NCBI GenBank assembly: GCA_947579605.1
Contig: OX388318.1
Span: 23,236,098 to 23,300,097 of the forward strand
DNA length: 64,000 nt
Reading direction: 5' to 3'
DNA from: Athripsodes cinereus
Lineage: Eukaryota > Arthropoda > Insecta > Trichoptera > Leptoceridae
Part shown: piece after piece, positions 25,231 through 35,221 of the stretch
How positions within the stretch are numbered: the first letter of the stretch is position 1
Layout: each line of letters begins with the position of its first letter
The notes under the pieces: generated by a model
The model's input: only the letters and a program-made list of their open reading frames with translations
Database searches by the model: none
Told to the model about the DNA's origin: nothing
Made by a program: the position numbers and the translations under genes

Positions 25231-25475
25231 CTCGTCCTTTGGACCACCCGGCAAAGAATTGGTCTTCCACTCTACTCCGTAAAATTTCGAGTGTAATAAA
25301 AAAAGGAGGTGTTCGAAAATTAAAGACATTTAACATCTTAAACTCTGCGGTGAAGTTTGCCTTTTTTGTTGGCACGGAGAGGACAGTTTGCTTGTTTATT
25401 ACATGCAGTTGGTCTGGTGGCTACCCCACTTGTGGGATATGCATAATGGTATAGTAGTAGTAATAGTAGTAAAAA
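25231..25475 (+). mobile_element. Short element family C copy
   Basis: CTACTCCGTAAAATTTCGAG, GGTGTTCGAAAATTAAAGAC, GGCACGGAGAGGACAG and GGCTACCCCACTTGTGGGAT are present, followed by a (TAG)n tail at 25452-25473. The 3' end resembles the RTE 3' terminus. Confidence 0.8.
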
Positions 25476-25479
25476 AACC

Positions 25480-26985
25480 CTTTCCATCTTTTTAAGTAGG
25501 TATATTAATCAGATAGATCATGTGGGTGCTTCGTGCTTACAGCCACCTGGACAAGCAAGGAGACAATGGCTAAGCAATCGTCACTCGCAGCACCCTCATT
25601 AGACAGATGCCTGTATCGAGGTAAACCACTAAACACACAGGAATCAAGGAATCAATCTTATGATACATTTCTAAAATAATTTAAAGGAATCGTATTAGGG
25701 ATATCAATTAGTTTCCATAGATAACATTTATTTTTTTATTCACCAAATAAAATGAATCTCTCACTTTTTTCTGTCAATCAACCTGTAGAAAGCAGATATT
25801 CGTTTAATTACTATCATATAAGTAAATAACTTTTAACAATTTTTGCCTTTTTCTTTTTTGCTTATGTCAATTTTTGTTATTTTTTATGGTATTTTTTTTT
25901 GTAGTTTAACAACTTTATAACTAATAAATATTACCTCGATACGGGTGCAAATCCAGTGAGGTATTATTGAATTCATAAATGTGAACTTAAAAAGCAAAAA
26001 AATTGTTATACCTACTCTGTTCTGTAAATATTTTTTTGGTAAATAAATTATTATTATTAACTATTTACCTATACTGAAAATATTTAATATAATTATAAAT
26101 TTCAATACAAGGTCGAGTTAGAAATTCCTTCCTTTACGTAACTTTTAAAGGAGAGTAGGTAATGCAAAATAACAAGACAGATATTGAAATTTGCTTGTAC
26201 ATAACACCTATATTAACACTTAGAATAATATGCCATCCATCTTGAATACCATATTCTCATGGCACAGATAATTTTCTCCAAGTCCGCTTTTTCATTATCA
26301 GAGATAGGTAAGATACCTTGATAGTACAGATTTCTGTATTTATATAATAAACTTTAATAAACTTTATAGCATAGATAATTACAAAGTTATAAAATAATGT
26401 GATACAAATAAATGATATTGCGCAATGGGCAAGTTTATTACAGAAATGATATCTTCCAACTATATAACCCATACTAGATGGTTTCGTTTATCACAAGTGA
26501 ACTAAACTTTGCTGAAAAAAAAATGCTTTCAATCTCTACAGCAAGTTATGTAGTGTACTTTCTTCTCATTACCCAGTCTCCCCCGCTTCCTACTTATGAC
26601 CACTTCTTCCTTTCCTCCTTCCACCAGTCAACCTGCTCCCAGCCTCACTCCTCATTTTTCCTATAACAATACCGCTTTTTTTCTGCTCACGTTATACCTA
26701 CAAAGATATTCGATATCGGGTGAGCAAAAAATGTGTGTCTAGAAATAAATAGACCCAAAGCTTGGTGTTTTATAACTGTTAAAAATAATATTTTTCACCA
26801 TACAAGATTTTGGATGCAACGGGTCAAACAACTCTCTTTCACAATGCACTGTATTTATGACCGTTAATTTATCAATTCATTATCTCGGGTAGACCTTCTT
26901 TTATGACGGAAGCTGTGAAAGATCAAAGCGTCACCATATCAAGGAAAATTACCCTTGTACAAATTAAAATGCCTATTGAAAATTA
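25480..26985. other. No feature recognised
   Basis: AT-rich sequence. Short frames at 26257-26472 (minus) and 26478-26666 (plus) have no recognisable protein features. The C/T-rich stretch at 26575-26660 is not a clear microsatellite. Confidence 0.4.
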
Positions 26986-27118
26986 CCTATTGAATTAGCC
27001 TCATACACAAGAGGTGCATGGTTCGATCCCAGGTGTCGGCAAACTCCCCTTTCACGAAACAAGCTTACTGCGAAAGGTATATATTGTATTAGGGTTTATA
27101 AATATGTAAAATCCAGAT

Positions 27119-30100
27119 ATGAGGCTTGCCACCCATCATGGCGTGTCAAAGGGGGGGAAGGGCACACAGAGGAGACCGGAATGTAGGTTAGGAGTGTTGA
27201 ATGTAAGAGGAGGGATGCTGAGAAAGAAGAATGAAATCGTTGAGATGATGGATGAAAAGTCTCTAGATGTTTTGTGTGTGTGTGAGACTAAAAGGAAAGG
27301 AAGTGGGATGAATGAAAGAGACGGAAGAATCGAGCTGTGGTCAGGAGTCCCTGACTCACAACATGCGTGTCAGGGTGTGGGTGCTTTTCTGTCGGAGAGA
27401 ATGAGCAACTGTATGAAAGGATATGAATGTGTTGGCCCCAGGCTAATTTGGATCCGATTCAAGGTAGGGTTGACGAGGATCCTACTCATTATTGGGTACG
27501 GTCCCGGAAACGATGCATTGGATACGGAAAAGGAAGAGTTCTGGGACAGTGTGCGGAAGATTGCAGACGATAAGAGTGAGAATGAAAGATTGATTCTGGC
27601 AGGTGATCTTAATGGTTGGGTCGGTGTCAGAAGAAATGACCTAGAGAGTGTGTTGGGAAATCATGGCGATAGAAGAGTGAATGACAATGGAAAACGTATA
27701 ATAGAAGCGTGTTTGGAGATGGATCTCTTCGTGGCAAATACATTTTTCGCTCACAAAGAAATCCATCAGTATACTTGGGAGAGAGGGAATGAAAGATCGA
27801 TGATAGACCTTGTGTGTGTGGACTCTCGTCTGAGAAAGGCGACTACAGATACCAGAGTTTACCGAGGCGCTGAGTTGGAAACAGATCATTTCCTTGTTGT
27901 AACTAGGATAAATCTGTTCTCTGGCTGGCGGTCAAGAACACATAAAACCGTGCCTTTTAAGAGACTGAGAGTCGAAAAACTGAAAGATGCGAATATACAG
28001 GAAGAGTACGAAAGAAAGACGAATGAAAAATTTAGCGCGCATGAAAGAAGAGAATGTACACTGAATGAACAATGGGATGTTATGAAAGGTGTGCTAATAG
28101 AGTGTGCAAAAGAAGTATGTGGTGAAACCACCGTTGGACGCAAAAAAGGTGATGCATGGTGGGATGATGATGTGAAAAAGGCCGTGGAAAAGAAGAAGAA
28201 TGCATGGAAAGATTTGATGAGTGTGAGACAGGGAAGTGAAGGCGAGAAGGAACGAATGAAAGAAACATACAGAGCGTGCAAGAAAGAAGTGCGAGAGATA
28301 GTGGAAATGAAGAAAAAATTGCTAGAAGACAAGGAATGCCAGAAGTTGTCAGCGTGTGCGAAAGAAAATTTGAAAATATTTTGGAAGGAGGTGAAGCGGA
28401 AGAGGACGGGTGTGGAAGTAAACTCAGTGAAAGGGATTAAAGATAATAACGGTAATGTGGTAGTGAGTGGTGATTGCGTGTTAAGAAGATGGAAAGAGTA
28501 TTTTGAAGAATTATTTGAATGTGGTGGTGTGAATGCAAATGAGTGCAATAGTAGAAATGATAACATGAATGTAAATGATGAGATATGTTTGACGGAAATT
28601 ACGAATGCGTTGAAGAAAGCTAAGTGCGGTAAGGCTGTAGGATATGATTGTGTTTCAATTGAGCTCATCAAGGCTGGTGGGCAGAAGACTCTCGCATGGT
28701 GCCTAGAACTATTCAACACTTGTTGGAAAGAAGGCGCGACTCCAGAGGACTGGCGGAAGGCTATCATCTGTCCGCTATATAAGGGAAAAGGTTCTAGGCT
28801 TGAGTGTGGGAGTTATCGGGCTATTAGTTTGCTGAGTTCAATAGGAAAACTGTATGGAAGAATTCTGATTGAGAGAGTACGAAAGGCAACAGAGTGTAAG
28901 ATATGGGATGCACAAGGAGCTTTTTTGAATGGAAGAGGGTGCACTGATCAGATCTTCTCCCTACGAATGGTCGTAGAGAAGCTTCTGGGTAAACACCAGA
29001 AGCTTTTCTGTGCGTTCGTGGATTTGGAGAAAGCATATGATCGTGTGGATCGGGAGAGATTGTGGCGCGTGTTGTCGGAGTATGGGGTGAACAGCCAGTT
29101 GATCCACGCAATTTCTTCGCTATACGTTGGGAGCTCCGCCTGCGTGAGGGTAAATAACGCCTTCTCCGAGTGGTTTGTCCTCACCAAAGGAGTGAAGCAA
29201 GGTTGTGTCATGTCTCCATGGCTGTTCAACCTTTTTTTCGACTACTGTATGCGTCCTTTGAAAGAGATGGATGTTGGCATTGAACTGAATGGAAACCGTG
29301 TGAATGCCTTGATGTATGCAGATGATTTGGTATTAATGGCTGAGAGTGAAAGTGATTTACAAAAGATTGTGTCAGTTGTATATGAAAGTTGCAGTATGAA
29401 TGGGATGAAAATGAATGTGACAAAGACGAAAGTGATGGTATTTGAAAGAGAGAGTGAAAGAACAATGTGTGAAATAAAGGTTGGAAATGAATGTTTGGAG
29501 CAAGTGGACGAATATGTTTATTTAGGAAGTATGTTTGTAAGGGATGGTAGGTACGAAAGGGACATTGAAAAAAGAAAGGTGGCTGGTGCGAGAGTGAACG
29601 GTGCACTCCGAGCTATTGTTAGCAATAGCAATGTCTCGAACATGGCTAAAATGCTGGTGCACAACGCCATCCTCGTACCGACACTGATGTATGCAAGCGA
29701 GACTTGGACATGGCTGAAGAAGGACGAGAGTGGAATAAATGCAGTGGAGATGCGATCACTGAGAAGAATGGTAGGTAAAACATTGCGTGATAGAGTAAGA
29801 AATGAGGATATTAGAAGAATGAGTGGATGCAAGAGGAGTGTTGTTGATAGAATGCGTGTAAATAAATTGAGATGGTTTGGTCATGTGGAACGAATGGATG
29901 GTGTAAGATTGACGAAGAGGGTGTATTTATCTGAAAGAGAGGGTGTGAGGAAGCGCGGGCGTCCGAGAACCACGTGGCTTAACCACGTGGATCAAATTCT
30001 CAAGGACGGTCGCGTGTTAAGTAAGAGGAATCGGCGTGCATGTATGAGAAACTGGATGAATGTAGAGGAAGCGAAAGAAGTATGTAAGGATAGAGCGACA

Positions 30101-30145
30101 TGGCGTTCCGTTCTCTCTGCCTACCCCACCTGGGACACGGCGTGA
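27119..30145 (+). CDS. RTE-type endonuclease/reverse transcriptase, intact frame
   Basis: This intact 1008-residue frame encodes the enzyme that nicks target DNA and reverse-transcribes the element's own RNA. An APE-type endonuclease lies at about residues 20-265: CETK with Glu56, GDLNGW at 162-167, IDLV, and TDH at 255-257. The reverse transcriptase follows at about 540-800: YRAISLLSSIGKLYGR, FVDLEKAYDRVD, GVKQGCVMSPWLF, and the catalytic YADD at 733-736 (Asp735, Asp736). The C-terminal region contains a basic RKRGRPRTTW motif and ends AYPTWDTA. No stop codon or frameshift interrupts it and the key residues look intact, so activity is possible but unproven. The ATG at 27119 borrows its first two bases from the target duplication or from the element; both readings give the same start. 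Antisense open frames over this region are shadows. Confidence 0.9.
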   Translation: MRLATHHGVSKGGKGTQRRPECRLGVLNVRGGMLRKKNEIVEMMDEKSLDVLCVCETKRKGSGMNERDGRIELWSGVPDSQHACQGVGAFLSERMSNCMKGYECVGPRLIWIRFKVGLTRILLIIGYGPGNDALDTEKEEFWDSVRKIADDKSENERLILAGDLNGWVGVRRNDLESVLGNHGDRRVNDNGKRIIEACLEMDLFVANTFFAHKEIHQYTWERGNERSMIDLVCVDSRLRKATTDTRVYRGAELETDHFLVVTRINLFSGWRSRTHKTVPFKRLRVEKLKDANIQEEYERKTNEKFSAHERRECTLNEQWDVMKGVLIECAKEVCGETTVGRKKGDAWWDDDVKKAVEKKKNAWKDLMSVRQGSEGEKERMKETYRACKKEVREIVEMKKKLLEDKECQKLSACAKENLKIFWKEVKRKRTGVEVNSVKGIKDNNGNVVVSGDCVLRRWKEYFEELFECGGVNANECNSRNDNMNVNDEICLTEITNALKKAKCGKAVGYDCVSIELIKAGGQKTLAWCLELFNTCWKEGATPEDWRKAIICPLYKGKGSRLECGSYRAISLLSSIGKLYGRILIERVRKATECKIWDAQGAFLNGRGCTDQIFSLRMVVEKLLGKHQKLFCAFVDLEKAYDRVDRERLWRVLSEYGVNSQLIHAISSLYVGSSACVRVNNAFSEWFVLTKGVKQGCVMSPWLFNLFFDYCMRPLKEMDVGIELNGNRVNALMYADDLVLMAESESDLQKIVSVVYESCSMNGMKMNVTKTKVMVFERESERTMCEIKVGNECLEQVDEYVYLGSMFVRDGRYERDIEKRKVAGARVNGALRAIVSNSNVSNMAKMLVHNAILVPTLMYASETWTWLKKDESGINAVEMRSLRRMVGKTLRDRVRNEDIRRMSGCKRSVVDRMRVNKLRWFGHVERMDGVRLTKRVYLSEREGVRKRGRPRTTWLNHVDQILKDGRVLSKRNRRACMRNWMNVEEAKEVCKDRATWRSVLSAYPTWDTA

Positions 30146-30168
30146 GGGTATAGTATAGTATAGTATAG
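27119..30168 (+). mobile_element. RTE-type LINE with target site duplication
   Basis: An element of about 3.05 kb is flanked by a duplication of about 14 bp, TAAAATCCAGATAT, at 27107-27120 and 30169-30182. The last AT overlaps the first bases of the coding frame, so the exact left boundary is ambiguous by two bases. A single long frame fills nearly the whole element, followed by a very short 3' tail of TAGTA repeats (30148-30170). The 3' tail of short tandem repeats and the single endonuclease/reverse transcriptase frame fit the RTE group. Related fragments in the window are at 21.44, 46.09, 59.17 and 62.95 kb. Family C copies show sequence upstream of the GATGAGG motif, so this copy may be slightly 5'-truncated. 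Confidence 0.9.
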
Positions 30169-30199
30169 TAAAATCCAGATATATCTTTAAAAAACATAT

Positions 30200-30390
30200 T
30201 TTTGTACGGTGCTAAAATTTGGACGACAAGAGCCAGAAATAATCACAAACTAGATGCGTTTGAGATGTGGTGCTGGAGACGCATGCCGGGAATTCCGTGG
30301 ACAGCACGGAGGAAAAAAATTTCTATCATCCATGAGATTGAGTCGAAGGCAAACAAACAGATGCTTGAAACGTAAAAATCACTTTATCGG
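30200..30390 (+). pseudogene. LINE relic (RTE-like, second lineage)
   Basis: The plus strand reads LYGAKIWTTRARNNHKLDAF, EMWCWRRMPGIPWTARR and ISIIHEIESKANKQ. The pattern YG...W......LDAFE.W.WRR....PWT.R is a common C-terminal part of RTE-like LINE proteins. A related piece (RLDAFETWMHQKMFRIS) lies at 38925-39030. The reverse transcriptase core and the 3' end are missing. Confidence 0.7.
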
Positions 30391-30399
30391 GCACCTCGA

Positions 30400-31130
30400 A
30401 AGACAAAAATAATGATATACCAGTAAATAAATAAATAGCATACGAGTATTAAGGACTAAACGTAGGTATATCAATTATATGCATTTTTATATCACCATAT
30501 ACTTTCGTCATTGTTTAAGGTTCTTATTATAGGCAGCATATGAGTAGTAGGACAACTCTGTGAAAATAAAAAGGTATTTAGTATCTATAGACGTTTGCTA
30601 GTGCTTGTTTAAATGTACATAAGTATACATAGTAGATACCTATAAATAGTTTGCCCCAAGACATGCATCAAATGTGCAATATATGACGCAGGGTAGCAAA
30701 ATAATACCTACATAAAATATAGAGAAGGGTTGAATAATATTATTGTGTGCGTATGTTTGCACACTAACATCCTGAAAGCTTATAATGGAGAAAGTTATGA
30801 ATAATATTATGTTGAAGTACCTAGCATTATATTAAAAGGAATAAGTTTTAATTCAATTGATTCCTGTTCTTTTCTGTCTTCAAAGATAATCATTCCCTTA
30901 GTTTCCGAGTGATCAGACGTATAACAGACATATCAGATTAAGCCAAATGAAACAATAATTACGGACGGAACTCTTCCTGAAAATTACTCCAAAATCAAGA
31001 CCGATTGAAAGAAAGGAGACATCATTGAAGTCTTCAGCAAGTTCGCCATTCAACAGAACATTGTTGCAATGAAAATATTGTCTCCTATGTATATTGTATG
31101 TTACATTTCATCTACTGTTCTGTTCTGAAC
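30400..31130. other. No feature recognised
   Basis: AT-rich sequence with no credible coding frame or repeat structure. Confidence 0.4.
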
Positions 31131-31134
31131 ACTA

Positions 31135-31817
31135 CTGAGGCCTGAGTCAACAACACACTTTCGTCTCACGTTCCCGCTCCGTTAGCGTTCGGGTGCAGAC
31201 GATGTTGCAAGCAAGTGTCAATTTCGTTGCTAAAGGGTCGTTCACATACGTTCACTTTCAGTGATCACTCCGGATGATCCTCCAAGATGAACAAGTGTGA
31301 ACGGGCGTTTCATCGCTAGTGATCACTAGCGATGACGGAGGAAAGAGATTACCACTCGTCATAATTTTGATGAAAGGTCCTTTCACTGAAACGACCATAA
31401 ACAAGTTTCATCTTATTATTTGTTTTATTCTCTATGAATTTGTATTGAATGTCAGAATCATGTACAAAATTATTATGCAGTCGAGAGCTATATTAATTTA
31501 ATTTATGTGTTATTTTTAATTTTTGAATTTGTTTAATTATTTTTATACGAAAATACGTCAAACTACATACAACATGAGTGAGAAAGTAGACATGGCAGTG
31601 AAAGCATAGGATGAACAAATGTGAACAGACGTGTTCACTTTCGATGAACAGGTTTGACCCTGACACTCTGGATGATCATCCAAAGTGAAGCAATGTGAAT
31701 GCTACTTTAGATACACAATAGTTACGAAAATTAACACTTTGGCGCACCATCGTCTGCACCCGAACGCTAGCGGAGCGGGAACGTGAGACGAAAGTGTGTT
31801 GTTGACTCAGGCCTCAG
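31135..31817. mobile_element. Non-autonomous TIR element, about 70-bp arms, 683 bp
   Basis: The left arm 31135-31206 (CTGAGGCCTGAGTCAAC...GGGTGCAGACGATG) and the right arm 31748-31817 are inverted copies with essentially one mismatch (GTTAGC versus GCTAGC). The subterminal TGTCAATTTCGTTGCTA and its counterpart near 31720 extend the symmetry. There is no transposase. A second inverted-repeat unit is nested inside (31233-31709). Confidence 0.8.
31233..31709. mobile_element. Nested inverted-repeat unit
   Basis: TTCACATACGTTCACTTT and CCGGATGATCCTCCAA on the left have inverted counterparts on the right (GGATGATCATCCAAAGTGAA, CAATGTGAATGCTACTTT). Internal repeats of GTTCACTTTC and the palindrome CGCTAGTGATCACTAGCG (31312-31329) add to the symmetry. 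It lies wholly within the larger TIR element. It may be a separate MITE or a subterminal repeat domain. Confidence 0.6.
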
Positions 31818-31826
31818 TTCGGGAGA

Positions 31827-31905
31827 AGTCACGGCGCCCTTGAGATGGTCACGGATCATTAAACGGCGCCACATATAAACAGTCCGATTATTATTATTAT
31901 TATCT
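31827..31905 (+). repeat. LINE 3' UTR fragment with ATT tail
   Basis: CGGCGCCCTTGAGATGGTC and AAACGGCGCCACAT match the sequence following the stop codon of the LINE end at 23.4 kb (GGCGCCCTTGAGACGGTC, AAACGGCGTCAT). It ends in an (ATT)n run. Confidence 0.6.
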
Positions 31906-31954
31906 ATTAATAAAGTTTTATTATTGTTATCATCAACGATATTGACTATTGTAA

Positions 31955-32090
31955 ACGTGGTTAGATGGAAGAAATCACTTTATAGTGATAATCTCGCCAC
32001 TGCACATCGTCCTAGTTTTTTTTAAATTTTATATTGTTTTGTTAACACTGTTATATAATGATGATGTGCAAAAAGAATAAATAAATTAAC
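31955..32090 (-). repeat. GCACATCATCAT 3'-end repeat, copy 2
   Basis: This minus-strand copy of the 13.5-kb block includes ATCACTATAAAGTGAT, GATGTGCAGTGGCGAGATTA and a TAAATTTATTTATTC-like edge. It is closely similar to copy 1, but no coding end is attached. Confidence 0.7.
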
Positions 32091-32094
32091 CTAA

Positions 32095-32815
32095 ATGAGT
32101 GGATAGTCCTGAGAAAAATAAAAGAGACATTATTTTCAATTTGACATTGTTTTTCCATTTCTAGTCCTAGTGTGCATTTCTTGTTGATTCAATAGTATGT
32201 TTAATGTCAAAACTAATAAATAAAAAAAAATGTAATCCCAAAACAATCGACTTTAGAACGATACTTTTATTTCTTCTAATCAACTCTTCAACGCAATGTT
32301 AAAAAGAACGATAGTATTACGACGGTCCAGTTCCATACATCAACAAGTCGAAATTTTCGAAAATTTTGATTTAATTGGTAGAAAAATTGTAAGAAATTCA
32401 TAAAATCTACTCCACTCTATCAATTCCACGAACAAAAAACTTTAAAAAACGCACGGTAGCCTATTATTAATTCCTATTTTATTTTATCAATTTTATGAAA
32501 AAAAATATAGTTCATATTTTTAATTCCACAAATATCTATATATTTAAAATATTTTAACTATTGAACGGAACAAATAAAACATAATGCCTCTAACAGAGTG
32601 ATTATTATTTGGTATATTTCACTTTTTGTTGTGTTTTCAAAGCATAATATAAATATAGCAAAATTACAAAAATGCCGATTTCTCGAATATATGACATTTC
32701 GACTTGCTGATGTGTGGAACTGAACCGTCGTTATGTAGTTACTACATAGTTAGATAAGTAAGATTAGAAATTAACAATCACGTTCCCATTTTACCCAAGG
32801 TTTTTATTACAACAA
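32095..32815. other. No feature recognised
   Basis: AT-rich sequence with A-runs (for example 32220-32232). No credible coding frame. Confidence 0.4.
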
Positions 32816-33160
32816 GAATCTAATATATAAAAGGAAGTTGTGTGTGTTACAACACTTATAACTCAAGAATGGCTGTACCGATTTGAATGATCTCTGATTT
32901 GTTGGATTCTTCTCCGCCCGGAATAAACTATAGGCTATTAAAACATCTTACAAATTCACGAGAAGAAAAAATATGAAGAAAATTATTTACGCCATACATT
33001 TTTAATTTCAAAAATAAAAACAATATGGAGAGTTATGGCACTTTTAGCGCCCCCACGTCGCCCGTTGCATTGTGCTAAAATAATCCGTAGGTTCTGCTAT
33101 ATTAAGAACCAAATTACTATAACTAATATGAACGAAATGTGTACTAATATTTGTTTACTA

Positions 33161-33584
33161 TAATTCGGTAGTTACATGGCAATAGGTTGTATCTCACTAA
33201 AACATAATTTTACAGGAGAGCAAAAACAAAGTTTGCAAAAGAGATATTTCAGCCAAATTTCGAGCATTATATATCAAAATGAAGGTAATTATTATTTCTA
33301 CAAGATAGATGTAACATTCTCTTAATAATTTCGTCTACAAGATGTATGTAACATTCAATAAATAATTTCTTGCTGTTTAAAAATATTTGAGTTTTTTTGC
33401 CATGTTGATGAAAACAATCTTTCTACATGTCAATAAGTTACGTCTTTTCTCTCTTTATTCTGACTATAAAGAGACATATCCTTTTGCCACATCAAATATT
33501 ACACTATTTTGAGCATTTTATGGAACAAACTTGAAAACGCAAAAAATGCGAGATACAACCTATTGCCATGTAACTACCGAATTA
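33161..33584. mobile_element. MITE with perfect 35-bp terminal inverted repeats
   Basis: The arms 33161-33195 (TAATTCGGTAGTTACATGGC...) and 33550-33584 are exact inverted copies. The element is 424 bp with no coding sequence. It lies inside the Helitron. The family cannot be assigned without a clear target duplication. Confidence 0.85.
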
Positions 33585-34138
33585 TTCGACTAATATTTAT
33601 GTATCGATAGATCTTCTGTCACATAAATGTGGACGTGCACAGATTATATTTGCAATTGTATTTTATTTTTGCAGATGGAAAATTATTATTGAACCAAAAA
33701 TTGTGCTATTAAAGATGAAAATAAGAATGTGTTCATGTAGGTAGTTCTGATGCAAGATTGTGTAGTGAAATTTGCAGACAGAGAAGAAAAATTACGAAGA
33801 AAATTATTTACGCCATACATTTTTAATTTCAATAAAAAATGCAATATGGAGAATTGTACAAAATCAACAATGAAGTTTTTTTTATAGATTGGCCTATTTA
33901 TATGATAATTTTTCTATACATTCTCATATTAGAATCGTTATCCATACAATTTAACATCTGTAATTCTGATATTTCAATTTTTAAAAAATCATGAAAAGAA
34001 TTTTTATAAATTTTAAATGAGTAGGTAAAATCTACCTGAAAAAAAATTAGTACCTACATAATTATATTACGTACTGAAGATAATTTATAAACAAATCTGA
34101 GTTAAGTATAATTGTTCAACATAAATTGTTCATATCGG

Positions 34139-34370
34139 CCGGTGTGGCGCGGAGCTCTTTCCTTTGAGTCACGAGGTCCCCGGTTCGATTCCCGTACAGG
34201 GCAAAGTGAAGAATGACCTTTTTCAAATTGTGCTGGGTCTGGGTGTTACATATATAGGTATGTATATAGTGCATTGTATGTGTGTATCGTCGCGTTAGTA
34301 CCCATAATCAAGATTCATCTAAGTTTGGGACTAGCTCGATGTGTGTGAATTGTCTATGTAAAAAAAAATT
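34139..34370 (+). mobile_element. SINE family B, near full length, tRNA-derived
   Basis: The tRNA-like head has a possible A-box (TGTGGCGCGGAGCTC) and a clear B-box (GGTTCGATTCC), separated by a normal spacing. It is followed by GGGCAAAGTGAAGAATGACC, CTGGGTCTGGGTGTTACAT, ATCGTCGCGTTAGTACCCAT and TTTGGGACTAGCTCGATG, then a short A-run. Truncated copies are at 15030-15180, 36018-36130 and 50878-51005. The A- and B-boxes are internal RNA polymerase III promoter elements. It is not a functional tRNA gene. Confidence 0.82.
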
Positions 34371-34374
34371 AAAG

Positions 34375-34618
34375 GTAATATTTTAGAAACTTGAGGAAAT
34401 TGTTGCCATATATGTAGAATTATTTTAATTTGCCGGCAAAAAATCCACTTCGAAAATTAATTTCCTAAAATTCCGTACATATTACTCGACAACGGGTGGG
34501 GCCGCTCAAGTTTCATAGTTGCGAATTTTTTTTCCTATAAAAGAATTTTCCAAATATTTGGTGACCAAAAAATAATTCACCATATGGCAACAATTTCCTC
34601 AAGTTTCGAAAATATTAC
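34375..34618. mobile_element. MITE-like element, about 38-bp terminal inverted repeats
   Basis: The ends GTAATATTTT and AAACTTGAGGAAATTGTTGC are mirrored by GGCAACAATTTCCTCAAGTT and AATATTAC at 34581-34618, with few mismatches. 244 bp, non-coding. The phrase ACTCGACAACGGGTGGGGCC occurs inside (34488) and again just outside (34639), so flanking sequence is partly duplicated. Confidence 0.75.
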
Positions 34619-34779
34619 TTTTTCTATGGAAAAAAGTACTCGACAACGGGTGGGGCCGCTAAACTGAGAAAGTTCCAAATGAATTATATTTTTTTACACT
34701 ATACCTTTGATGACACACTTTGACAATTACGGGAGTTTGTAAAGAGATTAATAATATTAATCATTCATAAAGTCAGTGG

Positions 34780-34945
34780 AAGAGGGCAGAAGATAGGGCA
34801 GGTGTCGAACATGTGTTGAAAAGCTTGGTTTGGAGTGGCCAGAGGTCCTGGAAGCAGCGGTGGACAGTTATCTCTGGAGGAGATACTTAGGGGCAATGGG
34901 CCCCCGACCGAACTAGGACAAGGGGAAGAAGATGTATGTATGAAA
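34780..34945 (+). pseudogene. LINE C-terminal fragment with ATGT tail
   Basis: This is the plus-strand relative of 12153-12255. It reads GLEWPEVLEAAVD, WRRYLGAMGPRP and N, then a short non-coding stretch and GATGTATGTATG. It probably came in with, or into, the surrounding Helitron. Confidence 0.6.
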
Positions 34946-35221
34946 TCGTTCATTGATTCTTAGGCGGTACGAAGTTCGCCGGGCCAGCTAGTATATAATA
35001 TTTATCCGTAAAAGGGTACACCATATTATTATTAAGCCGTGATTGCAGAGTCGTAATAGGTGGGTACCTAATATAAAATCCATTTTTAAAACAATAGAAC
35101 TTTCCTATAGCCGTCCTCATACAAGATTAACTTCCCCTAATGAGAGAATCACCAGCAAAGGGTTCTCATTGTCTACATACAATGTTAACATACGTAGGTA
35201 CTACTTAAAGCTATACGTACT

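Larger units (their letters stand above)
26990..30200 (+). mobile_element. SINE family A copy split by the RTE LINE
   Basis: The left part (26990-27120) has the B-box GGTTCGATCCC, then GTGTCGGCAAACTCCCCTTT, GCTTACTGCGAAAGG and GGGTTTATAAATATG. The right part (30171-30200) supplies the missing end ATCCAGATATATCTTTAAAA. The RTE therefore inserted near the 3' end of an existing SINE. Confidence 0.8.
32819..34991 (+). mobile_element. Non-autonomous Helitron (2.17 kb) with nested insertions
   Basis: The element begins TCTAATATATAAAAGGAAG, the usual TC start of insect Helitrons. The downstream phrase CAAGAATGGCTGTACCGATT is a common Helitron 5' motif (from general knowledge). It ends ACGAAGTTCGCCGGGCCAG followed by CTAG, the CTRR terminus, preceded by a short GGCG...CGCC hairpin. 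The flanking bases are A and T, the normal AT insertion site without duplication. It has no Rep/helicase frame, so it would depend on another copy. Inside it are a MITE (33161-33584), a SINE B (34139-34370), an inverted-repeat element (34375-34618) and a LINE fragment (34780-34945). A block of about 70 bp containing TTATTTACGCCATACATTTT occurs twice (about 32968 and 33793). Confidence 0.82.

Noticed and set aside
27641..29832. Several long open frames on the minus strand opposite the RTE coding region, up to 293 codons
   Set aside because: They are shadows of a long, purine-rich coding frame. They have Ser/His/Phe-rich composition, no recognisable domain and no independent support.
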